A DNA stretch of 53,332 nt. Source: Pseudolabrys sp. Its GTDB lineage: Bacteria > Pseudomonadota > Alphaproteobacteria > Rhizobiales > Xanthobacteraceae. The DNA is taken from positions 1 through 53,332 of the forward strand of contig JALHRB010000021.1 of NCBI GenBank assembly GCA_022841665.1, given 5' to 3'. The position numbers and the translations under genes were made by a program. The stretch's first letter is position 1; each line of letters starts with the position of its first letter. Below are positions 26,450 through 34,424 of the stretch, in pieces. Under the pieces are notes generated by a model. That model saw nothing but the letters and a program-made list of their open reading frames with translations. It did no database searches and was not told the origin of the DNA.

Positions 26450-26718
26450 GGTAGCCCCCACTGAACTGACGCGGCGCCGGCCAGCCGCGCGAACCAGGAG
26501 AACAAACCGGCAATTGATCTAACTCAAGGGTTCCTTGCTCGAATAGCGCAATGGCGCGAACAATACAAGAACAAAACGGAAATGGATTAGCACAAGTTGC
26601 CAGCGGCCCTCTTGATCGATGCGGTGGCCTTCCGACCATTTGCCAGACCACAAATGAGTAAGTAGCTTATTATTAGGTTAGTTATTCGAGTAAGCCTTTA
26701 CAGCTTTGGGGGTTGGGC

Positions 26719-26952
26719 ATGCCCATCAAGGGACCGAAATCGAGCTTGGCTCGCGGCGAGCGGCTGCAGATCATGCTGTCGGCGGACGAGCTCGTCGCCG
26801 TCGACGATTTCCGCTTCAAGAACCGGATGCCGAGCCGCGCCGCAGCCGTGCGCGAGCTGTTCAGGCTCGGTCTCGCCAGCCACGGGCTGGCAACCGACGG
26901 CGGCGGGAGAAAGTCGTCCGACTTCGGCGTGCTGGACGACGCGGCCGAATAG
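26719..26952 (+). CDS. Ribbon-helix-helix DNA-binding protein
   Basis: A 77-residue protein. Residues about 15-52 fit a ribbon-helix-helix domain: the strand ERLQIMLSADELVAVDDFRF, then the turn KNRMPSRAAAVRELFRLGL, the usual CopG/Arc-type helix pair. The Ser/Arg-containing MPSRAAAVRE segment is the conserved helix start. GGGGG lies before ATG 26719 (a TTG two codons upstream is in frame). The tail is polar. An AT-rich upstream region (26660-26700) probably carries its promoter. No toxin gene partner follows, so it looks like a stand-alone repressor rather than an antitoxin. Confidence 0.75.
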   Translation: MPIKGPKSSLARGERLQIMLSADELVAVDDFRFKNRMPSRAAAVRELFRLGLASHGLATDGGGRKSSDFGVLDDAAE

Positions 26953-27061
26953 CGGCCGGTTAGCCGGAGCCGCCAAGTGAGTGCTTTGCTCTTAGACTAA
27001 GCAGCGCTCGTCAACGCCCCAGTTCCGTCGCACAATTCAAAAACGACGACTGGAGGTTCAT

Positions 27062-27271
27062 GTGCGCGACACACTGAATGCGGCTTCGCTCCGCCGTCTC
27101 GCGATGGAATGCGCCGCGAAGGCCAGCCGACAGGATTGCAGTTCGGAAGAGCGCGACCGCCTGGAGAAGATGCGCGAGTCGTTGCTCGCGCTGGCGATCG
27201 ATGCGGACTGGCTCGACGGAAAGTGCTCGCCAGTGGCGAGCGTAAATCCGGAGGATCGGCAATCGGCGTAA
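27062..27271 (+). CDS. Small conserved-type hypothetical protein (helical)
   Basis: A 69-residue protein from a GTG start with GGAGG six bases upstream. The sequence is almost wholly helical (LNAASLRRLAMECAAKASRQ; SSEERDRLEKMRESLLALA) and contains two cysteines. This type of short helical protein is frequent in Bradyrhizobium relatives and has no assigned role. An ATG two bases earlier is out of frame and meets a stop at once. It follows the ribbon-helix-helix gene on the same strand with a 109-base gap. Confidence 0.6.
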   Translation: MRDTLNAASLRRLAMECAAKASRQDCSSEERDRLEKMRESLLALAIDADWLDGKCSPVASVNPEDRQSA

Positions 27272-27278
27272 CGGTGCG

Positions 27279-27734
27279 TCAGGGTCGCGCCATCTTGCAG
27301 CGCGGATTGTAGGCCCAGTTGCGGTCGAGCCCGACAACGCACCACTCCACGCCCCAGCTCAAGCCGATCGTGCCGGTGTTTTCGCCGATCGAGTAGTACA
27401 CCGCGCGCTTGCGGCCGTCGCTGACGGTTGCGGTCGCGCTGCAGAAGCGGCGCGGAATCGTGCCGAGCGCCCACGGGCTGTAGGCGATCTCACGCACCTT
27501 TTCGAAATCCAGAATTTGCAGATTGGAGTTCCAGAACCGCCCTTCCTTGCTGGCGAAGCGCGAGGAGATCGTGCCGAGCGCGGCCTCGCAGGGCGGCAGT
27601 GCGCCGTCGTAGTTCGGGCCCGACAGGTAGACCAGCTTCTCCAGCCAGCTTGCCGCGCGCGCTTCCGGCGCAGCCCATACGGCCAGCAAAATCGCGGCTT
27701 TCAGCACGATCAGGCAATGCAACAGACGGGTCAT
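27279..27734 (-). CDS. Exported hypothetical protein
   Basis: A 151-residue protein with a signal peptide (MTRLLHCLIVLKAAILLAVW, ending APEARA). The mature part has about four cysteines (PPCEAALG, RRFCSATA, EWCVVGL, PRCKMARP) that could form two disulfides. A repeated LGTI motif and strand-rich stretches (AVYYSIGENTGTIGLSWGVE) suggest a small periplasmic beta protein. I recognise no domain. GGAG precedes the ATG. It ends 8 bases after the stop of the small 27062 gene, convergently. Confidence 0.7.
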   Translation of the reverse strand: MTRLLHCLIVLKAAILLAVWAAPEARAASWLEKLVYLSGPNYDGALPPCEAALGTISSRFASKEGRFWNSNLQILDFEKVREIAYSPWALGTIPRRFCSATATVSDGRKRAVYYSIGENTGTIGLSWGVEWCVVGLDRNWAYNPRCKMARP

Positions 27735-28110
27735 GGCCGGACACTCCGCAAGCGTCGCCAGCCTACCACAAATTTCTGCGGCGACAGCGAATCCTGTGAA
27801 TCAAGCTATTGACCGGACTCGTGAATCCTTTTGCGGCGCTGCATCATTTGTCCTGCGAATCGGGCTGGCGGTCTCGGCACTTGTGCCGGTGTTCCGCCGG
27901 TGAATGCCCGAAGCAGGAGGAGCCAAGACCGTCGGCGGCTATGTTGCCGGTCCGGTGTCGGGTCTTGGGTCCGGTTTTTCGTCAGTGTTGCACAGCGTTC
28001 GGCCGTGCGTATCCGGCCGATGTTGTTTGCGTAGGGTCATCGTTTGTAAGCGTGATCCGTTCACGGCGCTGGTTGCCGGTCAAACGCCGGCAACCGCGCC
28101 GAAAGTTTTT
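27735..28110. other. Intergenic region with no recognised gene; ends in an orphan terminator
   Basis: About 375 bases between the exported protein start and the rsmE stop. Open frames on the plus strand have no family features and continue antisense into rsmE. Short GC hairpins occur around 27880-27980. The region ends in a plus-strand terminator (28064-28111) without an obvious upstream gene, so an unannotated transcript is possible. A stretch near 27985-28030 resembles tRNA-derived translation at a glance, but no cloverleaf forms. Confidence 0.4.
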
Positions 28111-28111
28111 T
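28064..28111 (+). terminator. Strong plus-strand terminator with no annotated gene upstream
   Basis: CGGCGC-T-GGTTGCCGG (28064-28079) pairs with CCGGCAACCGCGCCG (28087-28101) with one bulged T, followed by AAAG and six T. On the minus strand no T run follows, so it does not serve rsmE well. Confidence 0.7.
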
Positions 28112-28902
28112 CAGGCCGCTCCGTCGCGCCAGTCGCCGAGCACGGCCTGCACCAGCGCCAGTGCCGCCACCGCTGCCGTATCGGCGCGCAGGATGCGCGG
28201 ACCGAGCGCGAGGCGCGCCACGTTCGGGCGCTTGATGAGCGCGGCGCGCTCCTCCTCCGAGAAGCCGCCCTCCGGCCCGATCAGCACCGCCAGCGGCACC
28301 GGCGCGCGCGCCGCTTCCGCCGGCAGCAGCGCGCTCGGCGCCGGACGCGCGCCCTCGAGCGCCGCCACCGGGTCCTTCACGTCCGCGGCCTCGTCGCAGA
28401 ACACCAGCAGCCGCGCGGTATCGGCCCGCACCATGCGCTCGAAGGTGGTCGGCTCGGCCACCTCCGGCAGCGTCAGGATGCCGCACTGCTGCGCCGCCTC
28501 GATGGTGTTGGCTTTCATGCGCTCGAGATTGATGCGCGCCACCTGCGTGTGCTGGGTCATCACCGGCTGCAGCCGCGAGGCGCCCATCTCCACCGCCTTC
28601 TGCACCATGTAGTCCAGCCGGGCGTGCTTGAGCGGCGCAAACAGGAAATGCAGGTCGAGCGGCCGCGGCTGCGGCCGCAAGCGCTCGCCGACCGCCGCCG
28701 TCACGGCCTTTTTGCCGGTGCCGCCGAGCGTCGCCCGCCATTCCCCGTCGCGGCCGTTGAACAACAGCACCTCGTCCCCGCGCTTGAGCCGCAGCACATT
28801 GAGCAGGTAATTGGCCTGGTCGCGGTCGAGGGCGACCTCTTGGCCGTCCTTGAGCGTAGCATCCAGGTATAGGCGGGGGGTGCGGAAATCGTAGCGCGGC
28901 AT
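28111..28902 (-). CDS. rsmE: 16S rRNA (uracil(1498)-N(3))-methyltransferase
   Basis: Methylates U1498 in 16S rRNA with SAM; a SPOUT (trefoil-knot) enzyme. The 263-residue protein has the N-terminal PUA-like part (LLNVLRLKRGDEVLLFNGRD) and the family block LDYMVQKAVEMGASRLQPVM. The knot motifs LIGPEGGFSEEE and LALGPRILRADTA are also present. Start ATG 28902 is at the family position; the in-frame opening to 29352 is antisense to the next gene and rejected. Divergent from the exported-protein gene at 29054. Confidence 0.96.
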   Translation of the reverse strand: MPRYDFRTPRLYLDATLKDGQEVALDRDQANYLLNVLRLKRGDEVLLFNGRDGEWRATLGGTGKKAVTAAVGERLRPQPRPLDLHFLFAPLKHARLDYMVQKAVEMGASRLQPVMTQHTQVARINLERMKANTIEAAQQCGILTLPEVAEPTTFERMVRADTARLLVFCDEAADVKDPVAALEGARPAPSALLPAEAARAPVPLAVLIGPEGGFSEEERAALIKRPNVARLALGPRILRADTAAVAALALVQAVLGDWRDGAA

Positions 28903-29053
28903 GGCTATCCAAAGGTACGGTCGCGGAACGCCGGCCGGACGGGCAGCATGCCATTTTGGGGCTCTGCCGCCTTCCCGACGCATTCCGAAGGTTGTTATAA
29001 GCCAAACGAGGCCGTCCTGGCGTATAATGCGCTGGGCTAGCAAAGGGTTTGCC

Positions 29054-29548
29054 ATGAACTTGCGCCGGGCACTGTTCATCGCGGCGTGCGTGGTTCCCGC
29101 CGCCGTGGGGCCGGCGGCCGCGCAGTTCTCGCCACCACCCCAGCAGCAGCAAGCGCCGCCCTGCGCGCAGGAGTTCTTCAGGCTGCGCGATGTCGCCCAG
29201 AAGAAGGCGGAGGCCATCCGCAGTGCCAACGAGCGCAAGGCGTCGCCGAAAGAGGCCTGCGGCCTGTTCGGCTCCTTCGCCACCAGCGAAGCCGCGATGC
29301 TCAAATACGCGATCGACAACCAGGTCTGGTGCGGCATCCCGGCGGAAATCATCGCTCAGATCAAGAAGGGGCACGCCAATACGACCGCGCTGCGCACTAA
29401 GGTCTGCGCCGTCGCCGCGCAGCCGCAGCGGCCCGCCGGCCCGAGCCTGAGCGACGCCTTGGGCGGCCCGGTTCCAAGCACCGGCAACATCAAGACCGGC
29501 CGCGGCACCTTCGACACGCTGACCGGCACGCCGCTCGGCGCAAGATGA
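29054..29548 (+). CDS. Exported hypothetical protein
   Basis: A 164-residue protein. The signal peptide is MNLRRALFIAACVVPAAVGP with cleavage near AAA-QF. A Gln/Pro-rich linker (SPPPQQQQAPP) follows. The helical core carries four cysteines (PPCAQEF, EACGLFG, VWCGIPAE, KVCAVAA), which suggests a compact disulfide-bonded domain; the tail is Gly/Thr-rich. Similar proteins sit before ubiA in Bradyrhizobium relatives. Its stop is 13 bases before the ubiA GTG, so the two are probably cotranscribed. Function unknown. Confidence 0.8.
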   Translation: MNLRRALFIAACVVPAAVGPAAAQFSPPPQQQQAPPCAQEFFRLRDVAQKKAEAIRSANERKASPKEACGLFGSFATSEAAMLKYAIDNQVWCGIPAEIIAQIKKGHANTTALRTKVCAVAAQPQRPAGPSLSDALGGPVPSTGNIKTGRGTFDTLTGTPLGAR

Positions 29549-29561
29549 GCGAGCGCGGGCC

Positions 29562-30479
29562 GTGACTGAAACCGGCCGCGTCGCCGATGCGACCGGAAAC
29601 TGGGTCGACGGTCTCGCACCCGCTGTCACCCGGCCTTATCTGCGTCTCGCGCGCCTTGACCGCCCGATCGGCTCCTGGCTTCTGCTGCTGCCGTGCTGGT
29701 GGTCGGTGGGCTTGGCCGGTATGCACGAAGGCCGGCTGCCGAGCCTTTGGCATATCGTGCTGTTCTTCATCGGCGCCTTCGCCATGCGCGGCGCCGGCTG
29801 CACCTGGAACGATCTCGTCGACCGCGATCTCGACGCCAAGGTCGAGCGCACGCGCTCGCGGCCGATCCCGTCGAGGCAGGTGACGGTCGCGCAGGCGACG
29901 ATGTTCATGCTGGCGCAGGCGCTGGTCGGCCTCGCCGTGCTGCTGCAGTTCAACCGCTTCACCGTCATGTGCGGCTTCGCCTCGCTCTTGGTGGTCGCGG
30001 TCTATCCCTTCATGAAGCGCATCACCTACTGGCCGCAGATCGTGCTCGGCCTCGCCTTCTCCTGGGGCGCGCTGATGGGCTGGCCGGCCGCCTTCGGCCG
30101 GCTCGATTGGCCGGCGATTGTGCTCTATCTCGGTTCGATCTCCTGGGTGATCGGCTACGACACCATCTACGCGCACCAGGACCGCGAGGACGACCTGATG
30201 ATCGGCATCAAGTCGACCGCGCTGCTGTTTAAGGAGAATACGCGGCCGATGCTGGCGGCGTTCTATGCCGGCGCGGTGCTGCTGATCGGCGCCGCCGGGC
30301 TAATGGCGGGCGGCGGCATTATTTTTGTGATCGGGTTGCTGGCTTTCGCCGCACATCTGGCGTTGCAGGTGTCGCGCCTCGACATCGACGACCCGGCGCA
30401 TTGCTTGATGCTGTTCAAGTCGAACCGCGACGCCGGGCTGATCTTGTTCGGCGCAATGCTCGCGGACGCGGCGCTATAA
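29562..30479 (+). CDS. ubiA: 4-hydroxybenzoate polyprenyltransferase
   Basis: Attaches the polyprenyl chain to 4-hydroxybenzoate in ubiquinone biosynthesis; an integral membrane enzyme with about eight or nine helices. The two Asp-rich prenyl-diphosphate motifs are present: NDLVDRDLDAKVERTRSRP and YDTIYAHQDREDD. RPIGSWLLLLPCWWSV is the usual UbiA opening. The start is GTG 29562; the nearby ATG at 29545 runs into a stop. Length is 305 residues. The partner factor UbiK is at the far left of the window. Confidence 0.95.
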   Translation: MTETGRVADATGNWVDGLAPAVTRPYLRLARLDRPIGSWLLLLPCWWSVGLAGMHEGRLPSLWHIVLFFIGAFAMRGAGCTWNDLVDRDLDAKVERTRSRPIPSRQVTVAQATMFMLAQALVGLAVLLQFNRFTVMCGFASLLVVAVYPFMKRITYWPQIVLGLAFSWGALMGWPAAFGRLDWPAIVLYLGSISWVIGYDTIYAHQDREDDLMIGIKSTALLFKENTRPMLAAFYAGAVLLIGAAGLMAGGGIIFVIGLLAFAAHLALQVSRLDIDDPAHCLMLFKSNRDAGLILFGAMLADAAL

Positions 30480-30480
30480 G

Positions 30481-31899
30481 CTAGCTTTCGTAGCGGGTGT
30501 TGCCGCGCCTTGCGGTGTCGATCGGCAGTTCCATGAATACCGGCTGATGCGCCCGCTGCGAGCAGGCCTGCCGCGGGCACAAATGGCAGTTGATGCCGAT
30601 CCGGCTGAACTTCAGATTGTCGTCGATATTGAAGGAAGCGGCATAGCCGAGCTTGCTCGCATATTTCAGCTCGCATCCGAGCGCGACGGCGAGGCGGTGA
30701 TCCTGCGTTTCCAAATTGATCGCGGGACGATCCGCCGTGCGGCTGATCGTGAAGAAGCGGTCGCCGTCGGGCAGCTCGACGAACTGCGGCAGGATCGCAC
30801 CCGGCGTGCGGAACGCAAGGTGGATGTTCCAGACCGGGCAGGCGCCGCCATATTCGGCGAGATGGAACGACGTCGAGTTGAACCGCTTGGTGACGTTGCC
30901 GGCCTTGTCGATGCGCAGAAAGAAGAACGGAACGCCTTGCGCGCCCGGCCGCTGCAGCGTGGTGAGGCGGTGACAGGCTTGTTCGAACGACATCGCAAAG
31001 CGCGCCGACAGGCGGTCGATGTCGTAGGCCGTGCTCTCGGCGACGCGCAGGAACGGTTCATAGGGCATCAGGAACGCCGCCGCGAAATAGTTGGCGAGTT
31101 CGACGTGGCATCGCGTCAATCTTGCGCCCTTGGGAATGCCGCTGTTGGCCGTCAGCTCATCCAGCAGATTCTGGAATTCGATCAGGCACAGCACATGCGC
31201 CATCTGGAACACGCGGTTGCGGTGATCGAGCGCCTCGGACAAATAAATGATGCGTTCGCCGGGATCGTAGACCCGCAGCGCTTGCGTCATTTCTTCGACC
31301 GCTCTCAGCCGCACGCTGATGCGGTGCTTTTTGGCGAGGCGCGCCTTGAGCACAGTGTAGACGTCGTCGGATTCGCACGGCTCTTCCGCGCGCAACTGCT
31401 CTGCCGCGATTTCAAGCCGGTGGAAATAATTCGAGTGGTTGCGAAAGAAGTCGTGAATGACGGCCTCGGCCGAGGTCGCCAGCAGGCCTTCCGGCCCGCC
31501 GGCCGTGCCACCGGCCGTCCCTTGCCGCATGATGCGCTCGAGCGTGGTGCGGTGGATCCCGTAAAGGTTCAGAAACTGTTCGACCAGCCGTGGCGCGTGG
31601 TCGATGGCCGCGCGCAGCTCCTGCAAATCCGGCACGCCGCCTGAGAACATCGGATCGCGAATGACGGTGCGCAGCTCGGCCAGAAGGTTCGAGGTCTCGT
31701 CGTGCACGATGTCGCGCCAATCGACCTGATAGGCGTCGGCCAGCGCCATCAGCAGCCGCACCGACAGGCTGCGCTGATTGTTCTCCAGGAGATTGATGTA
31801 GCCGGGGCTGATCCCGAGCGTCTTGGCCATCTCGGCCTGGGTCTGCTTGCGCTCGCGACGGAGCTGGCGAAGTCGCGGACCGACAAAGGTTTTTGCCAC
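30481..31899 (-). CDS. ScfR-type XRE regulator (short-chain fatty acyl regulator family)
   Basis: A 472-residue regulator. An N-terminal XRE helix-turn-helix (about 8-62: RQLRRERKQTQAEMAKTLGI, then SPGYINLLENNQRSLS) is followed by an IrrE/ImmA-like domain. Where a peptidase HExxH would be, the protein reads MAHVLCLIE, so it is likely inactive and a sensor. The DUF2083-type C-terminus ends with a Cys cluster (CHLCPRQAC, Cys438, 441, 446). This is the layout of RamB, PrpR and MccR, which respond to acyl-CoA or related metabolites of acetate and propionate use. It is divergent from the 32053-35381 operon and probably controls it. Confidence 0.87.
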   Translation of the reverse strand: MAKTFVGPRLRQLRRERKQTQAEMAKTLGISPGYINLLENNQRSLSVRLLMALADAYQVDWRDIVHDETSNLLAELRTVIRDPMFSGGVPDLQELRAAIDHAPRLVEQFLNLYGIHRTTLERIMRQGTAGGTAGGPEGLLATSAEAVIHDFFRNHSNYFHRLEIAAEQLRAEEPCESDDVYTVLKARLAKKHRISVRLRAVEEMTQALRVYDPGERIIYLSEALDHRNRVFQMAHVLCLIEFQNLLDELTANSGIPKGARLTRCHVELANYFAAAFLMPYEPFLRVAESTAYDIDRLSARFAMSFEQACHRLTTLQRPGAQGVPFFFLRIDKAGNVTKRFNSTSFHLAEYGGACPVWNIHLAFRTPGAILPQFVELPDGDRFFTISRTADRPAINLETQDHRLAVALGCELKYASKLGYAASFNIDDNLKFSRIGINCHLCPRQACSQRAHQPVFMELPIDTARRGNTRYES

Positions 31900-31918
31900 G
31901 TCGCCCCCTTTTTACAAA

Positions 31919-31943
31919 CATACACATATTGGCATTTTGTATG
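31919..31943. promoter_or_regulatory. Candidate operator in the ScfR/operon intergenic region
   Basis: CATACA (31919-31924) and TGTATG (31938-31943) form a perfect inverted repeat with a 13-base spacer in the AT-rich 153-base divergent gap. It is the best dyad there and could be the regulator's site. Known RamB/PrpR sites are different (TTTGCAAA-like), so this is inference. Confidence 0.4.
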
Positions 31944-32052
31944 CAGACATTCAACACATAAACCGCATTAGGAATGCGAAACGTCGCCTCGGCTGTTACC
32001 CCCTTGCTCCAAGAAAAGCCCGCGAAGGGCAGGCGGACCAGGGAGAGAAACG

Positions 32053-33105
32053 ATGACCTACAGGATTCTGATCCTCGGCGCGTCCTACGGCTCGCTGTTC
32101 GGCACCAAATGCCTGATGGCCGGCCACGACGTCACGCTGGTCTGCCGCAGGGCAACCGCCGACCTCATCAATGCGCGCGGCACCGAAGTCCGCATCAAGC
32201 TGAAAGACGAGGCCGCGCATCGCACGATTGCGTCCACCGCCCTGCCCGGCGGCCTCGACGCCCAAACGCCGGATAATGTCGATCCGAAGGGATATGACCT
32301 GGTCGTGCTGGCGATGCAGGAGCCGCAATACCTCGACCGCACGATCCGCATGCTGCTGACCCGCATCGCCGCGGCGCGCATCCCGTGCCTCTCGCTGATG
32401 AACTTGCCGCCGCTGCCCTACCTGAAATTGATCCCGGCCATCGATGCGGCCGCCGCCGAAGCGGCCTATTCCAGGGCCAGCGTCTGGGACCGGTTCGATC
32501 CGCATTTGATGACGCTCTGCTCGCCCGATCCGCAAGCCGCGCGTCCCGCCAGCGAGCCGGCGAACGTGCTGCAAGTCAATCTGCCGACCAACTTCAAGGC
32601 CGCCGGTTTCGAATCCCCCGTTCATAACGCGACGCTGACCAACCTCGCCGATTCCATCGACGCCGCCCGCTTCGAAGGCCACGACGTGCCCGTGAAGCTG
32701 CGCGTGCACGACTCGCTGTTCGTCCCTTTCGCCAAATGGCCGATGCTGCTGACCGGCAACTACCGCTGCGTGACCGCCGGCGCGCCGATCTCGATCCGCG
32801 ACGCCGTGCATGCGGATATCGAATTGTCGCGCGACATCTATGCCGCCGTCCAAACCATCGTGCTGCGCATCGGCGCGCAACTTCCGGATCTGGTGCCATT
32901 CGAGAAATACGCGGCCGCCGCCGAGCGGCTGATCAATCCATCCTCGGCGGCGCGCGCCATCGTCGCCGGCGCGCCGATGGTCGAACGGGTCGACAAACTC
33001 GTTCAACTGATCGGCCGCCAGTTCGGGATCGCCCACCCGGCGATCGACCACGCCGTCACCGTGATCAATGCCAAGCTGGCGCGCAACCGGCTCTGCGCCG
33101 CTTAG
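32053..33105 (+). CDS. Ketopantoate reductase-like dehydrogenase of unknown substrate
   Basis: A 350-residue NAD(P)-dependent protein. The Rossmann motif is RILILGASYGSLFGTKCL with VTLVCRR at the second strand, as in the ApbA/PanE and opine-dehydrogenase superfamily. The C-terminal half is helical (IVLRIGAQLPDLVPFEKYAA, VERVDKLVQLIGRQFGI) and longer than in PanE. The usual PanE lysine/asparagine/serine pattern is not clear, and a true panE-like gene lies elsewhere at 47187. First gene of an operon with an aminotransferase and a hydroxyacid dehydrogenase. The substrate is probably a 2-oxo or amino acid, by inference. Confidence 0.7.
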   Translation: MTYRILILGASYGSLFGTKCLMAGHDVTLVCRRATADLINARGTEVRIKLKDEAAHRTIASTALPGGLDAQTPDNVDPKGYDLVVLAMQEPQYLDRTIRMLLTRIAAARIPCLSLMNLPPLPYLKLIPAIDAAAAEAAYSRASVWDRFDPHLMTLCSPDPQAARPASEPANVLQVNLPTNFKAAGFESPVHNATLTNLADSIDAARFEGHDVPVKLRVHDSLFVPFAKWPMLLTGNYRCVTAGAPISIRDAVHADIELSRDIYAAVQTIVLRIGAQLPDLVPFEKYAAAAERLINPSSAARAIVAGAPMVERVDKLVQLIGRQFGIAHPAIDHAVTVINAKLARNRLCAA

Positions 33106-33146
33106 AACACCCATCCGTCGGCCAAGACACCAACGAGGAACTTCAA

Positions 33147-34337
33147 ATGCCAGGATTCAAAGGCCTCTTCGTCCCCGGTCCCACCAACATGCCGTTCCAG
33201 ATTCGCCAGGCCCTGGACGTCGCGCTGGAAGACCACCGCGCGCCGGACTATCCGCAATTCATTCTGCCGCTGCTCGCCGACGTGAAGAAGGTGTTTCAGA
33301 GCAAGAACGGCCACGTCATCATCTTCCCGGGCTCCGGCACCGGCGGCTGGGAATCGGCCGTCGCCAACACGATGTCGCCGGGCGACCGGGTTTTGGCCGC
33401 GGTATTCGGCCAGTTCTCGCACCTCTGGGTCGACCTCTGCCAGCGCTTCGGCCTCGACGTCGACGCCGTGCAGACCGACTGGGGCAAGGGCGTCCCGCTC
33501 GACCAGTATCGCGCCCGGCTTGCGGCCGACAAGCAGCACGCCATCAAAGCCGTACTGGTGACGCATAACGAAACCGCGACCGGGGTCACTTCCGATGTCG
33601 CCGGGGTGCGCCGCATCCTCGACGATCTCAAGCACCCCGCGATGCTGTTCGTCGATGGCGTCAGCTCGATCGCCTCGATCGATTTCCGTTTCGACGAATG
33701 GGGCGTCGACGTCGCCGTGGCCGGCTCGCAAAAGGGCTTCATGATGCCGACCGGCCTTGCCATCGTCTGCGTCAGCGAGAAAGCCATCAAGGCCGGCGAA
33801 ACGGCGAAGCTGCCGCGCTGCTTCTACGACTATAAAGACATGCTCAGGAGCAACGCGCAGGGTTATTTCCCCTACACGCCGGCGGCGACGCTGCTGCGCG
33901 GTTTGCGCGCCTCGGTCGACCTCTTGTTTTCGGAAGGCCTGCCCAACGTGTTCGCGCGCCACCGCCGGCTTGCCGGCGCGGTCCGCGCCGCGGTCGATGC
34001 CTGGGGCCTGCGCAATTGCGCGCAAGGGCCCGAATGGTACTCCGACACGGTGACGGCCGTCATGGTGCCCGAAGGCTTCAACGCCAACGATGTCGTCACG
34101 ACAGCGTATCATCGTTACAATCTGTCGCTCGGCGGCGGGCTGAGCAAAGTCGCCGGCAAGGTCTTCCGCATCGGACATTTGGGATGGCTGAACGAAATCA
34201 TGGTGCTGCAAGCGCTCGGCGGCGTCGAACTGGCGATGCACGATGTCGGCATCAAGTTCGAACCCGGCGTGGGCGTCGGTGCCGCGGTGCGCCATCTCTC
34301 CAAGGCAAGCGAGGCCATGCGCATCGCGGCCGAGTAA
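33147..34337 (+). CDS. Serine/aspartate-glyoxylate aminotransferase (class V, SgaA/BhcA-like)
   Basis: A 396-residue class V PLP aminotransferase. It opens GLFVPGPTNMPFQIRQAL, has HNETATGVTSD, VDGVSSIASIDFRFDEWGVD and the Schiff-base Lys196 in VAGSQKGFMMPTGLA. SGAT makes hydroxypyruvate and glycine from serine and glyoxylate. The BhcA enzyme of the beta-hydroxyaspartate cycle, a close relative, uses aspartate. Sequence pattern alone (GSQKGFMMPTGLA, VRAAVDAWGL, FRIGHLG) does not separate them. The following hydroxyacid dehydrogenase favours a serine-hydroxypyruvate role, and no bhcB, bhcC or bhcD gene is present. Confidence 0.85.
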   Translation: MPGFKGLFVPGPTNMPFQIRQALDVALEDHRAPDYPQFILPLLADVKKVFQSKNGHVIIFPGSGTGGWESAVANTMSPGDRVLAAVFGQFSHLWVDLCQRFGLDVDAVQTDWGKGVPLDQYRARLAADKQHAIKAVLVTHNETATGVTSDVAGVRRILDDLKHPAMLFVDGVSSIASIDFRFDEWGVDVAVAGSQKGFMMPTGLAIVCVSEKAIKAGETAKLPRCFYDYKDMLRSNAQGYFPYTPAATLLRGLRASVDLLFSEGLPNVFARHRRLAGAVRAAVDAWGLRNCAQGPEWYSDTVTAVMVPEGFNANDVVTTAYHRYNLSLGGGLSKVAGKVFRIGHLGWLNEIMVLQALGGVELAMHDVGIKFEPGVGVGAAVRHLSKASEAMRIAAE

Positions 34338-34424
34338 TTGGCGGCCACCTGAGCCGCTTCACGCGATCGAACGCCCTGCGCTGCGCGGCGTTCAATTGTC
34401 GGCGCCTTGAAGTTTGAGTCTTTC

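Noticed and set aside
26528-26560. EcfG-type promoter before the RNase T2 gene (GGAACC on the minus strand)
   Set aside because: The next CGGTT is about 20 bases away, outside the allowed spacing.
26551-26661. 36-codon frame upstream of the ribbon-helix-helix gene
   Set aside because: No ribosome-binding site, no hydrophobic or domain pattern; it lies in probable promoter DNA.
27985-28034. Possible tRNA, because translation reads like a tRNA-derived peptide (SVAQRSAVRIRP)
   Set aside because: No acceptor stem, no GTTC-type T loop at the right distance and no anticodon arm can be folded.
27904-28872. 322-codon plus-strand frame after 27904
   Set aside because: Most of it is antisense to rsmE; no domain and no ribosome-binding site.
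33147-34337. Beta-hydroxyaspartate cycle (bhc) cluster
   Set aside because: The aminotransferase resembles BhcA, but no aldolase, dehydratase or iminosuccinate reductase gene of that cycle is adjacent and the regulator is not of the IclR type.
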